Assembly: GCF_030851345.1 (NCBI RefSeq)
Contig: NZ_JALPNU010000021.1
Location: 1-64,000, forward strand
Length of the DNA: 64,000 nt
Source: Marinifilum sp. D714
Lineage (GTDB): Bacteria; Bacteroidota; Bacteroidia; Bacteroidales; Marinifilaceae
Direction of reading: 5' to 3'
Shown here piece by piece: positions 62,264-64,000 of the stretch. Both the position numbers and the translations under genes were made by a program. The notes under the pieces are model-generated. The model was not told where the DNA came from. It ran no database searches and saw only the letters and a list, made by a program, of their open reading frames with translations. Each line of letters starts with the position of its first letter. Positions within the stretch are counted from its first letter, which is position 1.

Positions 62264-63595
62264 ATGATTCAATTTTTAAAAAAGCAAAAATTATTTCATA
62301 GGATTAAAGATCCTTTGGTTGAATTCGTTCGATTAGAAGCGTTTAGTGGTATTGTTTTAATGTTTTTTACCGTTATGGCTTTGGTATTGGCCAATTCTGC
62401 CATAGGAGAATCTTTTATTGCTTATTGGAGCAATTATTTTGGAGTTCAATTCGGAGACTGGAGTCTAAAAAAGTCTTTCCTTCATTGGATTAATGATGGT
62501 TTAATGGCAGTTTTCTTTTTTGTGGTTGGATTAGAAATCAAACGAGAACTATTGACCGGTGGATTATCTTCCATAAAAAAAGCGAGTTTGCCAATTTTTG
62601 CAGCCATTGGTGGTATGTTAATTCCAGCATTAATATATGTAAGTTTTAATACACAGGGGTCAGGAACACATGGATGGGGAGTTCCAATGGCAACAGATAT
62701 AGCGTTTGCGTTAGGTATTCTAATTCTACTGGGTAAACGAATTCCAATTTCGCTTAAATTACTACTTACTTCCATAGCCATTGTAGATGACATTGGCGCA
62801 GTAATGGTCATTGCATTATATTATACAAACGAAATAGATTGGATATACCTTTTATATGGTGGAGGAATTTATGCCATACTTTGGACTCTAAACAGTTTAA
62901 AAGTAAGAAATATATCAGTTTACTTGATATTTGGAGTATTCCTTTGGTATGTGCTTTTAAAATCGGGTGTGCATGCTACCTTGGCAGGAATTTTATTGGC
63001 TCTTACCATACCAGCGCGAGCAAGTAAAAATCTGTTCCAATTTATTGGTTCAAATCAGGAACTTTTGGAGGATTTGGAGACAAAAACATCTAAGCTTTCA
63101 AAGAAACCAGATGAGAAATTTATACAATCCTCGGTTAGTTCTATCGAAAGTATCTGTATAAAGGTAATTTCCCCACTGCAAAGATTGGAACATATGCTCC
63201 ATCCATGGGTAGCCTACTTAATTGTTCCTCTGTTTGCTTTTGCAAATGCTGGGGTAATTATAAATACAGAATTAACCGATAGAATATTTGAACCAATATC
63301 CATTGGAATTATTACAGGGCTTTTTGTAGGTAAACCATTGGGAATATTCTTGTTTTCATGGCTTGGAGTTAAAATGAAGCTAGCTCAAAAACCAAATGAA
63401 ATATGTTGGTCACAGATATTGGGGATTGGTTTCTTGGGAGGAATAGGTTTCACCATGTCATTTTTTGTATCTCAATTGGCATTTACGGATTCTGAAGTTC
63501 TGAGCTTAGCCAAATTTGCGGTATTAATTGCATCTCTTTTCTCAGGAATAACAGGATTTTTAATACTGAAACTGTTTTGTAAAAATCAACAATAG
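62264..63595 (+). CDS. nhaA: Na+/H+ antiporter NhaA
   Basis: A 443-residue inner-membrane antiporter with about 12 helices. The ion-binding Asp pair is Asp175-Asp176 in VDDIGAVMVIALYY. Other family marks are FFFVVGLEIKREL, PMATDIAFALGIL, the late FANAGVII, and FVGKPLGIFLFSWL. It exports Na+ for H+, useful in saline habitats and in alkaline stress. It is somewhat longer than E. coli NhaA because of an inserted polar loop (~265-300). Confidence 0.95.
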   Translation: MIQFLKKQKLFHRIKDPLVEFVRLEAFSGIVLMFFTVMALVLANSAIGESFIAYWSNYFGVQFGDWSLKKSFLHWINDGLMAVFFFVVGLEIKRELLTGGLSSIKKASLPIFAAIGGMLIPALIYVSFNTQGSGTHGWGVPMATDIAFALGILILLGKRIPISLKLLLTSIAIVDDIGAVMVIALYYTNEIDWIYLLYGGGIYAILWTLNSLKVRNISVYLIFGVFLWYVLLKSGVHATLAGILLALTIPARASKNLFQFIGSNQELLEDLETKTSKLSKKPDEKFIQSSVSSIESICIKVISPLQRLEHMLHPWVAYLIVPLFAFANAGVIINTELTDRIFEPISIGIITGLFVGKPLGIFLFSWLGVKMKLAQKPNEICWSQILGIGFLGGIGFTMSFFVSQLAFTDSEVLSLAKFAVLIASLFSGITGFLILKLFCKNQQ

Positions 63596-63626
63596 TTTTT
63601 TCATAAGTTTTCATTGTTTAATTGAC

Positions 63627-63655
63627 AGCCGAAGTTCACACTTCGGCTTTTTTTT
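63627..63655 (+). terminator. Terminator of nhaA
   Basis: AGCCGAAG-TTCACA-CTTCGGCT followed by eight T, ~30 bp after nhaA. Confidence 0.9.
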
Positions 63656-63754
63656 GAAAAAAAATATCATCATATAATTTACTTGTTTATCAGACAGTTT
63701 AGTGTTGAATAGCCCTAAAACAGGGGAGTGTGGCGATATTTTTTAATCAGAATG

Positions 63755-63787
63755 TTTTGTAGTAAAGAAAAAATCCACCATATTTGC
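63755..63787 (+). promoter_or_regulatory. Bacteroidota-type promoter of tRNA-Leu copy 2
   Basis: TTTTGTA at 63755-63761 and CATATTTGC at 63779-63787, 17 bp apart, as in the first copy. Confidence 0.65.
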
Positions 63788-63805
63788 ATCGCAATCAAAC
63801 GCAAC

Positions 63806-63887
63806 GCGGATGTGGCGTAATTGGTAGCCGCGCTAGACTTAGGATCTAGTGCCTTCGGGCGTGGGGGTTCGAGTCCCTTCATCCGCA
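63806..63887 (+). tRNA. tRNA-Leu (anticodon UAG), copy 2
   Basis: 82 nt, identical to copy 1 except in the variable arm, GCC-TTCG-GGC instead of GCC-GAGA-GGC. Anticodon TAG in CTTAGGA. Same orientation as copy 1, 7.2 kb apart. Confidence 0.95.
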
Positions 63888-63890
63888 CTT

Positions 63891-63923
63891 AAAAAGGATC
63901 AACTGGTGTTGATCCTTTTTTTT
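63891..63923 (+). terminator. Terminator of tRNA-Leu copy 2
   Basis: AAAAAGGATCAAC-TGGT-GTTGATCCTTTTT followed by further T; the stem is related to that after copy 1 but fully paired and with a different loop. The last ~75 bp of the window hold nothing else I can support. Confidence 0.88.
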
Positions 63924-64000
63924 GTATATATTCTAAAAACACTTTGCTGCTCATTCTGGATCAAGATGAAAACTGGATCAAGTGGAAAAGTTGTGGGGAG

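Noticed and set aside
56582-63887. Integrated prophage or classical tRNA-targeted island between the tRNA-Leu genes
   Set aside because: No integrase, phage or conjugation genes lie between them, and the repeats include whole promoter-tRNA-terminator units and not a short att core; only a duplication-based hypothesis is kept.

Overview
The window is a low-GC chromosomal segment of a Bacteroidota bacterium. Supporting signs are two SusC/SusD pairs, an ECF-sigma/FecR module, a GH97 enzyme, Bacteroidota-only small families, sparse Shine-Dalgarno sequences and tRNA promoters of the -33 TTTG / -7 TAnnTTTG type. The mix of an anaerobic glycyl-radical enzyme, a reductive-dehalogenase operon and NhaA suggests a marine or sediment anaerobe of the Bacteroidales (Marinifilaceae-like); that placement is inference.

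Layout. 1-0.9 kb: non-coding, with two diverged copies of a hairpin-rich element. 0.9-6.3 kb: a SEC-C protein, then a minus-strand cluster made of a 7TM-AraC regulator and rdhA-rdhB-rdhC (TAT-exported corrinoid/FeS reductive dehalogenase, membrane anchor, FMN-binding NosR-like protein), possibly ending in a 31-residue membrane peptide. 6.4-18.8 kb: mostly housekeeping or orphan genes (OMP barrel, GreA-like, pyrD, BKACE plus hexapeptide acyltransferase, Cache-PAS-CBS-nucleotidyltransferase, FKBP, YjjI/YjjW glycyl-radical pair, LRR protein). 19-31 kb: TPR-LuxR regulator, then ECF sigma, FecR, STN-SusC, SusD, zinc metallopeptidase and DUF4302, an uptake locus without CAZymes. 32-34.6 kb: a four-gene operon of unknown proteins, two of them paralogues and one with a long cationic amphipathic C-terminus. 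35-37 kb: BtuB-like TonB receptor. 37.6-49.9 kb: an alpha-galactoside-type PUL (one-component propeller-AraC regulator, SusC, SusD, clan GH-D-like hydrolase, retaining GH97). 50-54 kb: unknown gene, a RAYT transposase carrying REP-like palindromes at its start codon and inside its frame, a 41-bp repeat array and DUF6261. 54-56.4 kb: mnmE and two small proteins. 56.6-63.9 kb: two tRNA-Leu(UAG) genes in direct orientation bracketing a VTT-domain protein, two universal-stress proteins, a NarX/NarL-type two-component pair and nhaA.

How the parts work together. RdhC and RdhB would deliver electrons to and anchor the exported RdhA, probably under the membrane AraC regulator, for which a 15-bp direct repeat upstream of rdhA is a candidate operator. 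The two SusCD systems use different control: trans-envelope sigma/anti-sigma signalling for the first, a periplasmic-sensing one-component AraC protein for the second. The stress/ion segment at the right end may be a regulon of its NarL-type regulator, because an identical 16-bp motif precedes both the usp operon and nhaA.
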